From assembly GCF_002157895.1 (NCBI RefSeq), contig NZ_CP021377.1, forward strand, positions 2,914,001 through 2,978,000: 64,000 nt of DNA. The letters are read 5' to 3'. The translations under genes were made by a program, and so were the position numbers. The notes beneath the pieces were generated by a model. It was not told the DNA's origin. It did no database searches and worked only from the letters and a program-made list of their open reading frames with translations. Shown in pieces: positions 1-9,149 of this stretch (position 1 is its first letter; every line of letters begins with the position of its first letter). Source of the stretch: Oceanisphaera profunda. Lineage in GTDB: Bacteria > Pseudomonadota > Gammaproteobacteria > Enterobacterales > Aeromonadaceae.

Positions 1-172
1 GTATGAGCGCAGTGAGCTGATTGACCGTGAGCCTATTATTGATAATGCCCTCGACCCGTACGGCTTAACCAAAGATCTGTATTTACAGTATCAAGATGCC
101 AAAATCGGCAAAGAGACCGTCACCGACTTGGATGAAGGCCTAGCAGACTTTATGGATGAGATAGACGGCTAA
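1..172 (+). CDS. C-terminal fragment of an unidentified protein
   Basis: An open frame enters from the left edge and stops at TAA 170-172, giving the last 56 residues of a protein. The piece is acidic, with a Gly-Leu-Ala-Asp-Phe-Met-Asp-Glu-Ile-Asp-Gly end, and shows no membrane segment or motif I recognise. It reads cleanly in one frame up to the edge, so it is probably a real gene end rather than chance. The gene it belongs to cannot be named from this piece. Confidence 0.55.
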   Translation, partial: YERSELIDREPIIDNALDPYGLTKDLYLQYQDAKIGKETVTDLDEGLADFMDEIDG

Positions 173-210
173 GCCAAAGCGGGTAGCTAAAAGTAAAACC
201 CAAAGAGCCA

Positions 211-500
211 CCTGATTACGTATGAACCTCAGCCATAATGCACCCTGTTTCGGTTTGTTCTTTGTAGCTGTCCAATTTATTCGGCAGGCCAGCTCTGCTG
301 GCTGTTACTGAGGTTTAGATTTAAACCAAAACACCAAACCGGGCCGAAGTCCTCTTCGCCGAAGAGACGGGCCCCTACAAGGTCAAAATACCAAACTGAG
401 CCTCATATTCTTTACCGAAGAGCCGGCATCTCCCTGTAACCTATTAAATTCATTGGTGCTGAGTTCACTGAAACATGGCTGAGCTTTGTGGGTAATCAGG
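211..500. repeat. Dispersed repeat, about 290 bp, copy 1
   Basis: This stretch is nearly identical to 8739-9026, in the same orientation, differing by a few substitutions and small indels. It contains short inverted pieces such as the Leu/Phe-poor segment around GAAGTCCTCTTCGCCGAAGA. No credible gene lies in it. The rest of the gap up to the MscS gene at 977 holds one hairpin (511-538) and otherwise nothing I can name. Confidence 0.85.
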
Positions 501-510
501 AAGCGCCATA

Positions 511-538
511 AGAGTGTTGAGTTAAAGCTCAACACTCT
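511..538. terminator. Perfect 11-bp hairpin, terminator-like
   Basis: AGAGTGTTGAG (511-521) pairs with CTCAACACTCT (528-538) around a 6-nt loop. No clear T-run follows on either strand, so it may be a transcript-end hairpin or just part of the repeat-rich spacer. Confidence 0.35.
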
Positions 539-976
539 TCATATCACATCCTACACGCTACACCTCAGCCCCCACACTCTTGGACTTGTACTAGTCCGCC
601 GAGACATACCGCTCGCGCTCTATAAATGCCTTCATCAGCTTGTAATAAATGAGCCAGACTGTCGGATAGCTTCCCCTAGATTACGTATTTGGCTGGCATA
701 ATTTTACCTATATTGTCCGACTGCGTTCCGCAGATCCTACTACCATTAAGCTGTTCTACAAAAATATGCACTAGTCAGCTATCTCTAACGCTGCACCACA
801 GTCGGCAAGTTACTGCGTTTATTCATTACCTTGGAGAAAATCCAAGCAGCCAGCTCGGTGACCGCCGCCATAGATGACCATGTATAGATGCGAAGATGAA
901 AAAGGGCCTCCTTGGGTTTTTGGGGCATATCTTGTGACTTATCAATGGTGAGCCAAGCCTGACTAAATATAAGGAC

Positions 977-1939
977 ATGTCGATGGATCAAATAGATATG
1001 AATGTTGGCCTGATATTCAGCAAATTAGATGGGTGGCTGGACGGTTTTTTCAAATTATTACCGAATATCCTAGTGGCACTGGTCGTGATGGTTTTGTTCT
1101 GGTTCTTAGGGCTGGGCCTCGGAAAGCTGGTAAGTCGAGTTGCGAACAAACGAGGGCGCAATAATTTAGGCAACGTGGGTGGGTCACTTATTCGGTGGGC
1201 GATTGCCGTAATCGGTATCATGCTGGCCGTCACCATCGTCGCCCCATCAATAACACCGGGTGATCTGTTTGCCGGTCTTGGGGTTAGCTCTGTTGCAATC
1301 GGTTTTGCGTTTAAAGATATATTGCAAAACATGCTGGCCGGTATTCTTATTCTTTTACGCCAACCGTTTGAGGTTGGCGATCAGATTGTATCGGGCGGGC
1401 ATGAGGGTACGGTTGAGAAGATTGAAACCCGCGCCACCATGATCACCACCTATGACGGACGTCGCGTCGTCATTCCAAACTCAGTTATTTATACCGCCAG
1501 CGTGGTTGTTAATACTGCGTTTGAGACGCGCCGCTCGGAATATGACATCGGCATTGGTTGTAACGACGATTGGGACGTAGCGCGAGGAATTATGGAAAAA
1601 GCCTGCGCTTCCGTTGAGGGCGTGAGCAGTGAATCTCCACCAGAAACGATTCCCATCTCGCTTGGCGACTTCGCCAATGTAGTGCGGCTGCGTTGGTGGA
1701 CAAAGTCGGACCGAGCGTCACAGATCCACACGTTTGGTGCGGTATTGCAGGCCGTCTACATTGCCTTAGATGAAGAAGGTATCGACATGCCTTATCCGAC
1801 ACAGGTTCATCTGTTCCATGATCAGACCGAGGAAGTTGATGGCGACCGCGCACGCCAGCGCGAAGGCTGGCCTGCTGGCCGTGGCGAAGTGCCAAAACCG
1901 CTGCGTGCTGTTAAAGAAGACAAACAGTCCAACACATAA
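977..1939 (+). CDS. Small-conductance mechanosensitive channel, MscS family
   Basis: The 320-residue protein is predicted to open under membrane tension and release solutes during hypo-osmotic shock, in the inner membrane. Hydrophobic segments lie at roughly residues 25-50 and 72-95. They are followed by the pore helix region with the Gly/Ala-rich pattern typical of MscS TM3 (GLGVSSVAIGFAFKDILQN, about 98-117). The beta domain after it has the signature QPFEVGD and VVIPNS. Length is slightly above that of E. coli MscS (286). The ATG follows AAGGAC. The C-terminal tail of about 40 residues is charged and probably disordered. The gene converges on the DUF502 gene 16 bp away. Family assignment is firm; which MscS paralogue it is cannot be told. 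Confidence 0.93.
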   Translation: MSMDQIDMNVGLIFSKLDGWLDGFFKLLPNILVALVVMVLFWFLGLGLGKLVSRVANKRGRNNLGNVGGSLIRWAIAVIGIMLAVTIVAPSITPGDLFAGLGVSSVAIGFAFKDILQNMLAGILILLRQPFEVGDQIVSGGHEGTVEKIETRATMITTYDGRRVVIPNSVIYTASVVVNTAFETRRSEYDIGIGCNDDWDVARGIMEKACASVEGVSSESPPETIPISLGDFANVVRLRWWTKSDRASQIHTFGAVLQAVYIALDEEGIDMPYPTQVHLFHDQTEEVDGDRARQREGWPAGRGEVPKPLRAVKEDKQSNT

Positions 1940-1955
1940 TCTGATGAGGGGCTGT

Positions 1956-2549
1956 TTAGTTTTTCCCCGTGATCCCGCCGCTAACGATAAAGGTGGTCAC
2001 TTTACTGGCAGGGGCGTCTAGCAGCTGTATTTTGTCTTTATCGACCAAAATCAAGTTACCAGCAAAGTTATAAGACTGAGGTAAATACACGGCTACCTTG
2101 CCGGGCAGGCCAAATTCCGCCATGTCGTCACGAGTAATAAAGCCCAGCAGTTGCAGCTCGCCATTCATCAGACTAACCGCTACCGGCTGATTTAAGCGTT
2201 TGTTATCGCCGATCAATGCATTAAATAAATCCGTTAGCGAGTTATACAGCAACCTCACTAACGGCACCCGGTTTAGGGCTTTGTCGAACAAGGACAGAAA
2301 AAACTGGCCAAAGTAAAACGAAGCAAACATACCGGTGATAATGATCACACTTAAGGTGAGCAAGCCGCCGGCTAAATCGGCAATCCAACCTGCGGCTAAG
2401 CTTGGCACTAAGATGCGCAGCAAAGAGCCGATGGCGGAAAAAAGTGTCTCGTTAAGTACGGTGAAAATGAGATAAACCAGATATACCGTTAATACAAACG
2501 GCAGTAAAATCAATAACCCTTGAAAAAAGTAACGCACCAGTCGTTGCAT
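1956..2549 (-). CDS. DUF502 family membrane protein
   Basis: The protein has 197 residues from the Met in MQRLVRYFFQG. This start is preceded by GGGAG at good spacing, whereas the longer frame upstream has no ribosome site. The N-terminus has two long hydrophobic helices (about 8-32 and 55-85), followed by a soluble region with a conserved NRVPLVRLLYNSLTDL stretch and GKVAVYLPQSYNF. This pattern is typical of DUF502, a bacterial inner-membrane family of unknown function. The gene converges on the MscS gene. The 440 bp upstream toward aroF holds the aroF promoter region and nothing else I recognise. Confidence 0.88.
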   Translation of the reverse strand: MQRLVRYFFQGLLILLPFVLTVYLVYLIFTVLNETLFSAIGSLLRILVPSLAAGWIADLAGGLLTLSVIIITGMFASFYFGQFFLSLFDKALNRVPLVRLLYNSLTDLFNALIGDNKRLNQPVAVSLMNGELQLLGFITRDDMAEFGLPGKVAVYLPQSYNFAGNLILVDKDKIQLLDAPASKVTTFIVSGGITGKN

Positions 2550-2993
2550 TGATAAGCTCCCGTGAATAAGGGCGGCATGATGGCAGATCCTTGACATGGC
2601 CGCCATGTGAAAGCGCATTGTTCAGTCGTGAACTGTCAGCTATAGATGAACGCAGAGCTGACGCCAGAGCGCAATTCATCACGCATTAGCGCCTGTTTTA
2701 GCACCTGAGTTAGAACCAGATTTAAGAATTAGTTTTCTGTGCTCACCCATCTCACCACAGTCTCCCATCACTACCTAGGTAGCGTTGACGCTGTTTTTAT
2801 AGCCAGTTTCGCTAAACAGGCCAAATAAACGGGGTTTTAGCGCGGTTCACGCTTTGCAAGTTGGCCTTGCCTTGTTAAGGTAAATAGCTCAGATAAGTGT
2901 GGTTGCGTAGAAAATAAATCACTAGATGTCAAACAAGACACGGTATTTGTTTTTATTGGATGAAAATGTTTTGTTTACCTAGAGGATGTCGTC

Positions 2994-4064
2994 ATGCAGA
3001 AAGACACACTGAATAATATTAATATTCGCTCCGAGAAGATTATGATCACGCCAGCAGAGTTGAAAGCCAAGTTACCGGTTTCAGAAAAAGCGCTCAACTT
3101 CATCGGTGGTGCCCGTCAAACTCTGTCTAATATTATTCAGCGCAAAGATCACCGCTTGTTAGTGGTGTGTGGCCCTTGCTCCATTCATGACATAGACGCC
3201 GCCAAAGAGTACGCAACCCGCCTCAAAAAACTGCATGATGAATATAGTGATAGCTTATATATAGTGATGCGCGTCTATTTTGAAAAGCCGCGCACTACCG
3301 TGGGTTGGAAAGGCTTTATTAACGATCCGCACCTAGATGGCAGCTTCGATATTGAGCACGGCCTGCACCAAGCCCGCGAGTTATTATGCTGGTTAGCCGA
3401 GCTAGAGCTGCCACTAGCTACTGAAGCTTTAGACCCGATTAGCCCGCAATACTTGGCTGAATTATTCTCGTGGTCAGCCATAGGGGCGCGCACCACTGAG
3501 TCGCAAACCCACCGCGAAATGGCCTCGGGCTTATCCATGCCAGTGGGCTTTAAAAATGGCACCGACGGCAACTTGGGCACCGCCATTAATGCGTTAAAAG
3601 CGGCGGCAGAGTCCCATGCCTTTATGGGTATCAACCAGCAGGGACAAGTGGCGCTATTAGTGACTCAGGGTAACCCAGACGGCCATGTGATTTTGCGCGG
3701 CGGCAAGCAGCCTAACTACGATTCTGTGAATATCAACTTGGCAGAAAAGGCCATGACCAGCGCCGGTCTTATCCCGAACTTGGTAGTAGATTGCAGCCAC
3801 GGTAACTCCAATAAAGATTACAGCTTACAGCCATTAGTTACCGAGAACGTGGTGGGCCAAATTGAGGAAGGTAACAAGTCAATTTTGGGTATTATGCTGG
3901 AGTCGCATTTGTTTGAAGGTAACCAGTCTAGCGAGCAGCCTCGTGGTGATATGGACTACGGCGTGTCCATTACCGATGCCTGTATTGATTGGGATACCAC
4001 AGCGGACTTATTAGCGCGTTGTCATCAGCTATTGGCCGAGCCCCTTAAAGCTCGACTCGGCTAA
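2994..4064 (+). CDS. aroF: 3-deoxy-7-phosphoheptulonate synthase, AroF type
   Basis: This is the first enzyme of the shikimate pathway; it condenses phosphoenolpyruvate with erythrose 4-phosphate. The 356-residue protein has the class I-alpha motifs in order: GPCSIHD (60-66), the PEP-site KPRTTVGWKGF, GARTTESQTHRE, GFKNGTDG and DCSHGNSNKDY. The N-terminus MQKDTLNN matches the E. coli tyrosine-sensitive AroF start, which fixes the ATG. Position directly upstream of tyrA in the same direction is the classic aroF-tyrA arrangement, so feedback control by tyrosine is expected. A 140-bp spacer separates the two and contains a hairpin. I looked for TyrR boxes upstream and found none that fit well. 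Confidence 0.96.
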   Translation: MQKDTLNNINIRSEKIMITPAELKAKLPVSEKALNFIGGARQTLSNIIQRKDHRLLVVCGPCSIHDIDAAKEYATRLKKLHDEYSDSLYIVMRVYFEKPRTTVGWKGFINDPHLDGSFDIEHGLHQARELLCWLAELELPLATEALDPISPQYLAELFSWSAIGARTTESQTHREMASGLSMPVGFKNGTDGNLGTAINALKAAAESHAFMGINQQGQVALLVTQGNPDGHVILRGGKQPNYDSVNINLAEKAMTSAGLIPNLVVDCSHGNSNKDYSLQPLVTENVVGQIEEGNKSILGIMLESHLFEGNQSSEQPRGDMDYGVSITDACIDWDTTADLLARCHQLLAEPLKARLG

Positions 4065-4155
4065 CTGCAGCTGCTTGGCCCTATGGGCGAATAACATTAA
4101 CAGCCGCCAAATACCGATCGTGACTGTCTCCGTATTGGGTTTGTAGGCATAATAG

Positions 4156-4187
4156 AGCACCGCGTCCGGGAAGGGCCGGTGCTTTTG
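4156..4187 (+). terminator. Hairpin with T-run between aroF and tyrA
   Basis: AGCACCG (4156-4162) pairs with CGGTGCT (4177-4183), and TTTT follows at once. The hairpin sits just ahead of the tyrA start, so it could partially terminate transcription and lower tyrA relative to aroF. The loop is 14 nt and the stem only 7 bp, so this is tentative. Confidence 0.45.
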
Positions 4188-4204
4188 TATTTGGGATGAA
4201 TCCA

Positions 4205-5338
4205 ATGGTAGATGAGTTAGACGTCCTTCGGGACCAAATAGATGAAGTGGACCAAGAGCTGGTGGCACTGTTTGCGCGTCGCCTAAAATTAGTGGCGGGC
4301 GTGGGTGAGGTGAAAAGCCGTCAAGGGGTGCCAATTTATGCGCCAGACCGCGAAGCCAGCATGTTGGCGAAACGCCGTGCCGAAGCCGTCGCTCAAGGCG
4401 TACCCCCAGATTTAATTGAAGACGTGTTACGCCGTTTTATGCGCGAGTCTTATGCCAGTGAAAAAGACACCGGCTTTAAATGCATGAACCCCTCCCTTGG
4501 CAAAGTGGTGGTGGTGGGTGGTGCGGGCCAACTGGGCAGTTTATTTGCGCATCTGTTGTCTTTGTCTGGTTATCAGGTGTGTATTTTAGAGAAAAACGAT
4601 TGGGCTGATGCCGAGTCACTGGTGGCGGATGCGGGTTTGGTGGTGGTGGCCGTGCCTATCGACCAAACCGTCGCCATTATTGGCCAATTGCCACCCTTGC
4701 CAGAGCATTGCTTACTGGTTGACTTAACCAGCATTAAGGCCGAGCCCATTGCTGCTATGCTGGCGGCGCACTCAGGCCCTGTATTGGGTTTACACCCTAT
4801 GTTTGGCCCAGATATATCCAGTCTTGCGAAGCAGGTGATCATTTACAGCGAAGGCCGCGGCGCCGGCCAGTACGAATGGCTATTGGCGCAAATGCGCATT
4901 TGGGGCACCCGCTTACAGCCAGTAGACGCCGCCGAGCACGACAAGGCCATGAGCCTAGTGCAAGCACTGCGCCACTTCACCAGCTTTGCTTACGGCGCGC
5001 ACTTGTGTGCCGAGCAGGCGGATTTAGCGCAACTGTTGCGCTTAAGTTCACCTATTTATCGCTTAGAATTGGCCATGGTCGGGCGCTTATTTGCGCAAGA
5101 TCCGCACTTGTACGCGGATATTATTTTATCCTCGCCCGAGAATCTGGATATGATCCGCCGTTATCACCGCCATTTTGGTGAGCTGTTAAGCCAGTTAGAA
5201 GCCGGTAAGCGTGAGGCCTTCGTTGAGCAGTTCAGCACTGTAAGTGAGTTTTTCGGTGATTATGCGGACACTTTCCTTAAAGAAAGCCGCAACCTGCTCG
5301 CCCAAGCAAACGACAGCCGCCATCATGGTGATGAATAA
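4205..5338 (+). CDS. tyrA: Chorismate mutase / prephenate dehydrogenase
   Basis: This is a bifunctional enzyme of tyrosine synthesis. The first ~90 residues form an AroQ chorismate mutase helix bundle ([19 protein letters not shown] and [18 protein letters not shown]). The next part is prephenate dehydrogenase with a dinucleotide fold ([19 protein letters not shown], near residue 100), GLHPMFGPD, and a helical dimerisation domain with [21 protein letters not shown] chose the second ATG (377 residues, [11 protein letters not shown]). It aligns with the start of E. coli TyrA and has TTGGGA at ribosome-site distance; the ATG at 4196 has none. It is probably co-transcribed with aroF. Confidence 0.95.
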   Translation: MVDELDVLRDQIDEVDQELVALFARRLKLVAGVGEVKSRQGVPIYAPDREASMLAKRRAEAVAQGVPPDLIEDVLRRFMRESYASEKDTGFKCMNPSLGKVVVVGGAGQLGSLFAHLLSLSGYQVCILEKNDWADAESLVADAGLVVVAVPIDQTVAIIGQLPPLPEHCLLVDLTSIKAEPIAAMLAAHSGPVLGLHPMFGPDISSLAKQVIIYSEGRGAGQYEWLLAQMRIWGTRLQPVDAAEHDKAMSLVQALRHFTSFAYGAHLCAEQADLAQLLRLSSPIYRLELAMVGRLFAQDPHLYADIILSSPENLDMIRRYHRHFGELLSQLEAGKREAFVEQFSTVSEFFGDYADTFLKESRNLLAQANDSRHHGDE

Positions 5339-5430
5339 TAGGACTTAGCGCCCAGCTTTAAGGCAATGTTGAATGTTTAATTGTGAATGTTGAATTAACG
5401 GCAAACACAGTGGCTAAGCCCAAATAAAAA

Positions 5431-5463
5431 CACCGAGCCTATGACCTAGGCTCGGTGTTTTTT
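5431..5463. terminator. Bidirectional terminator after tyrA
   Basis: A 10-bp stem, CACCGAGCCT with AGGCTCGGTG (5448-5457), carries a T-run on the right and an A-run on the left. It ends the aroF-tyrA unit. A nearly identical hairpin sits at 14418-14442 beside mltD. Confidence 0.85.
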
Positions 5464-5514
5464 TGTTTAAGCCGTCTACGCCGATCTGCCCTCTGTTGTT
5501 ATGTGTCCTTATTC

Positions 5515-6125
5515 CGTCTTTGCGAGCCTAGCGCGGCAATCCCTGCAGCGGCGCGGTAGATAACCATGGATTGCCGCGTCGTTGCACTCCTCGCAACGAC
5601 CAAGGTTAGGGTTTGGCTCTAGCCTTTTGTAGGGTCGATTTCAATCGACCAAGTGGTGCACAGCTGTGCCGTTGCTAAACCTACTTCGTCACGGTTTAAA
5701 ACCTAAAAATAGCCAGCTTCGCTGGCCCGCTGAAGTCCTCTTTACTAAAGAGACGGGCGGCTACTCTATGCCGTCTTCCTGACGCACGTCAGGATCTCGC
5801 TTTGGTTTTGTGTCTTTTGTAGGGTCGATTTCAATCGACCAAGATCTGGATACCAGGATCAGCCCATGAGTTCGCAATTAAACAAACCAAACGGTAGCGG
5901 AGACCCACCCGACATCTCCACGCAGAGCATGGGTATGAGGAACCGCACCATGGGATGAACATTGCTTTGGAATGGCGCGCTGCGCCATTTCGCGGTTGAA
6001 ACCGCGGCTACAAAAACCACAGCTATTTTAAATGTGGTGTGATGTTAACGTAAGGCGTATAGCGCTCGGCTCCAAGCTACACCCAAATCGGTTGAATGCT
6101 CTTTGTTCAACACAATCGACCCACC
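5515..6125. repeat. Cluster of dispersed repeats between tyrA and pheA
   Basis: No gene is visible in this gap. It holds at least four repeat types found elsewhere in the window. One is a GCGGCAATCC/GGATTGCCGC inverted element (about 5533-5600, copy at 14253-14320). A second is a short unit with GGGTCGATTTCAATCGACC present twice (about 5632 and 5823). A third is a BIME-like piece. The fourth is the CCTGACGCACGTCAGG hairpin unit (about 5778), whose longer relatives occur many times inside the island. The gap is a landing ground for repetitive extragenic elements. Confidence 0.75.
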
Positions 6126-6136
6126 CAAAATAAAAA

Positions 6137-6164
6137 AAGCCCAGCTCTTTAAAAAGCTGGGCTT
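6137..6164 (-). terminator. Rho-independent terminator of pheA
   Basis: AAGCCCAGCT (6137-6146) pairs with AGCTGGGCTT (6155-6164). On the minus strand a run of seven T follows, 50 bp beyond the pheA stop codon. Confidence 0.85.
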
Positions 6165-6173
6165 AATATTTTG

Positions 6174-6201
6174 CTTGGCGCTTGGCGCTTGGCGCTTGGC
6201 T
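6174..6201. repeat. Four tandem 7-bp units downstream of pheA
   Basis: CTTGGCG is repeated at 6174, 6181 and 6188, with a last imperfect unit CTTGGCT at 6195. It is a small microsatellite-like tract between the pheA stop and its terminator, with no known role. Confidence 0.8.
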
Positions 6202-6213
6202 CTGGCGCTTAAA

Positions 6214-8118
6214 TCAATCCTGATATAAGCGCTGGGCCAGTTGTTGCAAGGGCACTAAGTTATCGTCTTCGCTTATGGTTAAACAAAAGCCTTGTACACC
6301 GGCGCCTTTAAGCACTACGCCGAGCTCGGCTAATACTGCATCGGCTTGAGTCAATTGGCTAAGCAAAGGTAGACGGCTGTGCTGCTGTAAACGCAGCAAG
6401 TCAGCTAGCGGGCGCGCTTGAGTGTCAATTAAGGCCAGCTGCTGGTTACCTTGTGCTAACACCTGCTCGGCGTCAGCCAGGGTCTGGGCTTGGGTATCAG
6501 CCAGCGGTAAGAGGATAGGGCGAGTACTGCGACCGGCCGCGGCCAATAGCTCGTTATGCTTAGCGGTGATGGGCTCTAACAGCAAGACATCGAGTGACTC
6601 GGCAGCACGCTGTAATTGCTCGGGCGTGTGCACTGTGGTCAGGGGGGCTAAATCAAATTGCTGGGCCACTTCGCGCAATTGCTGCAGGCGCGATTGTTCA
6701 AACTGATTGTCGCCTTGGCCAAAACAAGGCACGCCTAATACTTGGCCGCCTTGCTCTTTAACTTGGCGTGCTATCTCTTGCAGATCATGACGCTCTGGCC
6801 ACTGGCTCAATAACACCGCTAATAACGGCTCTTGCTGACTAATGGTAAAGCGACCCACTTGCAGTGCTAAACCTGCCGTTTTTGTTGGCGTTGCTGCCTG
6901 CTCGTGCTGAAGGCTGGGTTTAGCGGCCAGTGGGGCGGGCACTTGGCCTTGATTCAGCGCTTTGGATGACACGCGGGTGGGTGCTACTTCGGCGCTGGGG
7001 TAACAGCCCAAGATTTTAATGTAATGCACTATGTCTTTGAGTTCAGCCAGTGCCGAGCGCATGGCCGCGCAGTTTACATTGGCCGCCACATCCACATAGA
7101 ACATTTCTTCCCACGGGTTGCCAATAATAGGACGCGACTCTAGCTTGGTCATGGGAATGTCGTGATTGCGCAGCACCAATAAGGTTTCTACCAAGGCGCC
7201 ACTTTGCTGACCGGTCGACATAATAAAGCTGGTTTTGGCCGGAATTTGCTCCGCCACTTCCACCGGCTTTCTTGCCACCACTATAAAGCGGGTCATGTTT
7301 TGTTTTTGGTTGGCCAAGCCTTTCACTAATGGCGTTAAACCATGCAATTCGCCGCCATCGGCGCTGCCCATGGCACCTATATCGGGGCGCTGCAGTTGGG
7401 CCACTAGCTCCATGGCGTTAGATGAAGCCGCACAAAACTCCACCTTAACCCCGGGCAAGGTCGCCAAATATTGTGAACATTGCTGATACACCTGTGGGTG
7501 CGTATACAGAGTGGTCAGCTTGCTGACGTCGGTATCAACCGCCACCAAGATGCAATGCTCAATGGGTTGAGTAAGCTCCCCCACAATCGACAAACTGGTG
7601 TGCTGAATTAAATCAAACACATCGTTAATGGCGCCTGAGCTGGTGTTCTCTATCGGTAAAATACCGTATTGCGCTTGGCCTGACTCTACGGTGTCAAAAA
7701 TTTGCTGAAAGGTATCGCAGTTGTGCTCCACCATATTGGCTTTAAAGCGCGATAAGTACTTGCGCGCCGCCATATTGGAATAAGAGCCGCGCAGTCCTAA
7801 AAACGCCACACTAATGGCTGGCGTGTCATCTTGTGGGTTGAGTAACTCTTGCAGCAGCGCTTGTTGCGACAACACAGAGTCTTCAATAATAGTGTGATAA
7901 ATCTGAGTGACATAGTGGGCATCTAGGCCCAGCGTGCGGCCTTGATTAATCAGCTCTACCAAGAGCGCCTGCTCGCGTGCTTGGTCACGAATAGGGCGCG
8001 GGTTTTGCAATTTGCTACGCGCCACGTCTAGGCTTAGGCCCTTGCGTTTGGCCAGCAAGGTGAGCAGCTCGTTATCTAGGCTGCTGATGTGGGTTCTAAT
8101 CTCATCCAGATTTATCAA
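6214..8118 (-). CDS. pheA: Chorismate mutase / prephenate dehydratase with extra C-terminal DAHP-synthase-like domain
   Basis: This is the bifunctional enzyme of phenylalanine synthesis. Residues 1-90 are chorismate mutase (RTHISSLDNELLTLLAKR). About 104-285 are prephenate dehydratase, with FLGLRGSYSNMAARK and IENTSSGAINDVFDL. About 299-385 form the ACT domain that binds phenylalanine, with GALVETLLVLRNH and TKLESRPIIGNPWEE. E. coli PheA ends here (386 residues), but this protein runs to 634. The extra ~215 residues follow the order of a class I-beta DAHP synthase barrel (EIARQVKEQGG, LLEPITAKHNELLAAAGRSTRP, AEQVLAQGNQ, GAGVQGFCLTI). They lack the GPCS, KPRTSP and metal-ligand motifs, so the domain looks catalytically dead. 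The start is TTG, preceded by AAGGAAG. A leader peptide and attenuator precede the gene. Confidence 0.95.
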   Translation of the reverse strand: MINLDEIRTHISSLDNELLTLLAKRKGLSLDVARSKLQNPRPIRDQAREQALLVELINQGRTLGLDAHYVTQIYHTIIEDSVLSQQALLQELLNPQDDTPAISVAFLGLRGSYSNMAARKYLSRFKANMVEHNCDTFQQIFDTVESGQAQYGILPIENTSSGAINDVFDLIQHTSLSIVGELTQPIEHCILVAVDTDVSKLTTLYTHPQVYQQCSQYLATLPGVKVEFCAASSNAMELVAQLQRPDIGAMGSADGGELHGLTPLVKGLANQKQNMTRFIVVARKPVEVAEQIPAKTSFIMSTGQQSGALVETLLVLRNHDIPMTKLESRPIIGNPWEEMFYVDVAANVNCAAMRSALAELKDIVHYIKILGCYPSAEVAPTRVSSKALNQGQVPAPLAAKPSLQHEQAATPTKTAGLALQVGRFTISQQEPLLAVLLSQWPERHDLQEIARQVKEQGGQVLGVPCFGQGDNQFEQSRLQQLREVAQQFDLAPLTTVHTPEQLQRAAESLDVLLLEPITAKHNELLAAAGRSTRPILLPLADTQAQTLADAEQVLAQGNQQLALIDTQARPLADLLRLQQHSRLPLLSQLTQADAVLAELGVVLKGAGVQGFCLTISEDDNLVPLQQLAQRLYQD

Positions 8119-8234
8119 TGGAGCTTCCTTATTACTTAAAGAATGTCACCTAAGACAAGTGTCATCTAATCGCTGTTATCTAAAGAGTGTCACCTAAAAT
8201 AAGTGTCATTTAACAAAGAGTACGACGTCATAAA

Positions 8235-8257
8235 AAAGCCTCCTAGTAGGAGGCTTT
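8235..8257 (-). terminator. pheA attenuator terminator
   Basis: AAAGCCTCCTA (8235-8245) pairs with TAGGAGGCTTT (8247-8257). Six T follow on the minus strand. It lies between a Phe-rich leader peptide and the pheA start, the layout of the classic pheL-pheA attenuator. Confidence 0.82.
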
Positions 8258-8326
8258 CTGTTCGTCTTTCACTCATTTTTTGAACGCTAATGCCGGACTT
8301 AGCGCGGCTCAACCGTGGCCAGCCAC

Positions 8327-8380
8327 TCAAGCCGTGATTGCACCATAAACAACGACAAAAAAGCAGTGAAAGAAAAACAC
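8327..8380 (-). CDS. pheL: pheA leader peptide
   Basis: This short frame on the pheA strand begins with GTG and encodes a 17-residue peptide reading MFFFHCFFVVVYGAITA. Five of 17 codons are Phe, in two clusters. It stops 70 nt before the attenuator hairpin. In enterobacteria, stalling at the Phe codons of PheL when charged tRNA-Phe is scarce lets pheA transcription proceed; the same logic fits here. The frame is open upstream to further GTG codons, so the true start could be slightly earlier. The ribosome site is weak, and the peptide differs from E. coli PheL except for the Phe runs. Confidence 0.68.
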   Translation of the reverse strand: MFFFHCFFVVVYGAITA

Positions 8381-8500
8381 CAGCCTACAAATACTGAAAA
8401 GCACACACACTGGCAAGCACTTTTAAGAAATTCAGCTAAAACTACCACAGTTAGCCTAAAACATCGAAAAAAGCGCTTGAGTCAGCGGCACTCAAGGCTA

Positions 8501-8671
8501 TTTGCCACGGAACGCACGGAAGAACACGGAACAATAGAGATCAGACCTGAAAGAACCTCTAATTGGTAAGGACTAACACTAGAACGCAATAAGCCGAGCT
8601 CTTACCATAAAAAATTTGGCTTTTGTCGCCTGTGAACTGTGTCCGTGCCTTCTGTGTTCTTCCGTGGCAAA
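8501..8671. mobile_element. MITE-like element, 171 bp, with terminal inverted repeats
   Basis: The element begins TTTGCCACGGAA and ends TTCCGTGGCAAA, a perfect 12-bp terminal inverted repeat, with more imperfect complementarity inside. It encodes nothing credible. A second complete relative lies at 18461-18648, and partial copies lie at 17565-17800 and 18720-18755. This is the form of a small non-autonomous element; no transposase of a matching type is in the window. Confidence 0.7.
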
Positions 8672-8738
8672 AATGGCTCTGGCTCTAATTTTTAGTTGCT
8701 CTCTTATCGCTCCTCAAATGCCGTATTTCTACTTACCT

Positions 8739-9026
8739 GATTACGTATGAACCTCAGCCAAAATGCACCCTGTTTCGGTTTGTTCTTTGTAGCTGCCAAA
8801 TTTATTCGGCAGGCCAGCTCTGCTGGCTGTTACTGAGGTTTAGATTTAAACCAAAACACCAAACCGGGCCGAAGTCCTCTTCGCCGAAGAGACGGGCCCC
8901 TACAAGGTCAAAATACCAAACTGAGCCTCATATTTTTACCCAAGAGGTGGGCATTTCCCTGTAACCTATTGAATTTATTGGTGCTGAATTCACTGAAACA
9001 TAGCTGAACTTTGTGGGTAATCAGGT
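8739..9026. repeat. Dispersed repeat, about 290 bp, copy 2
   Basis: This is the partner of the repeat at 211-500, same orientation, with few differences. Together with the MITE-like element it fills the space between the pheA leader and raiA. Confidence 0.85.
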
Positions 9027-9060
9027 CTACTTATTGTAATGCTGGTCTACTTAGCAATAA

Positions 9061-9088
9061 AAAAGAGGCCGAATCGGCCTCTTTTTTT
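9061..9088. terminator. Bidirectional terminator of raiA
   Basis: AAAAGAGGCCG pairs with CGGCCTCTTTT around AAT. Long A and T runs on the two sides make it work in both directions. It lies about 60 bp beyond the raiA stop codon. Confidence 0.85.
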
Positions 9089-9149
9089 GGTGTCCCTGTT
9101 ATCAGTAGCGCTTCACTCAATGCTGACGGCTTAACGTTACTCGGTGAGG

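Noticed and set aside
2900-2993. TyrR box upstream of aroF
   Set aside because: TGAAAATGTTTTGTTTACC looks partly like TGTAAA-N6-TTTACA, but the spacing is off by one and the ends do not match.
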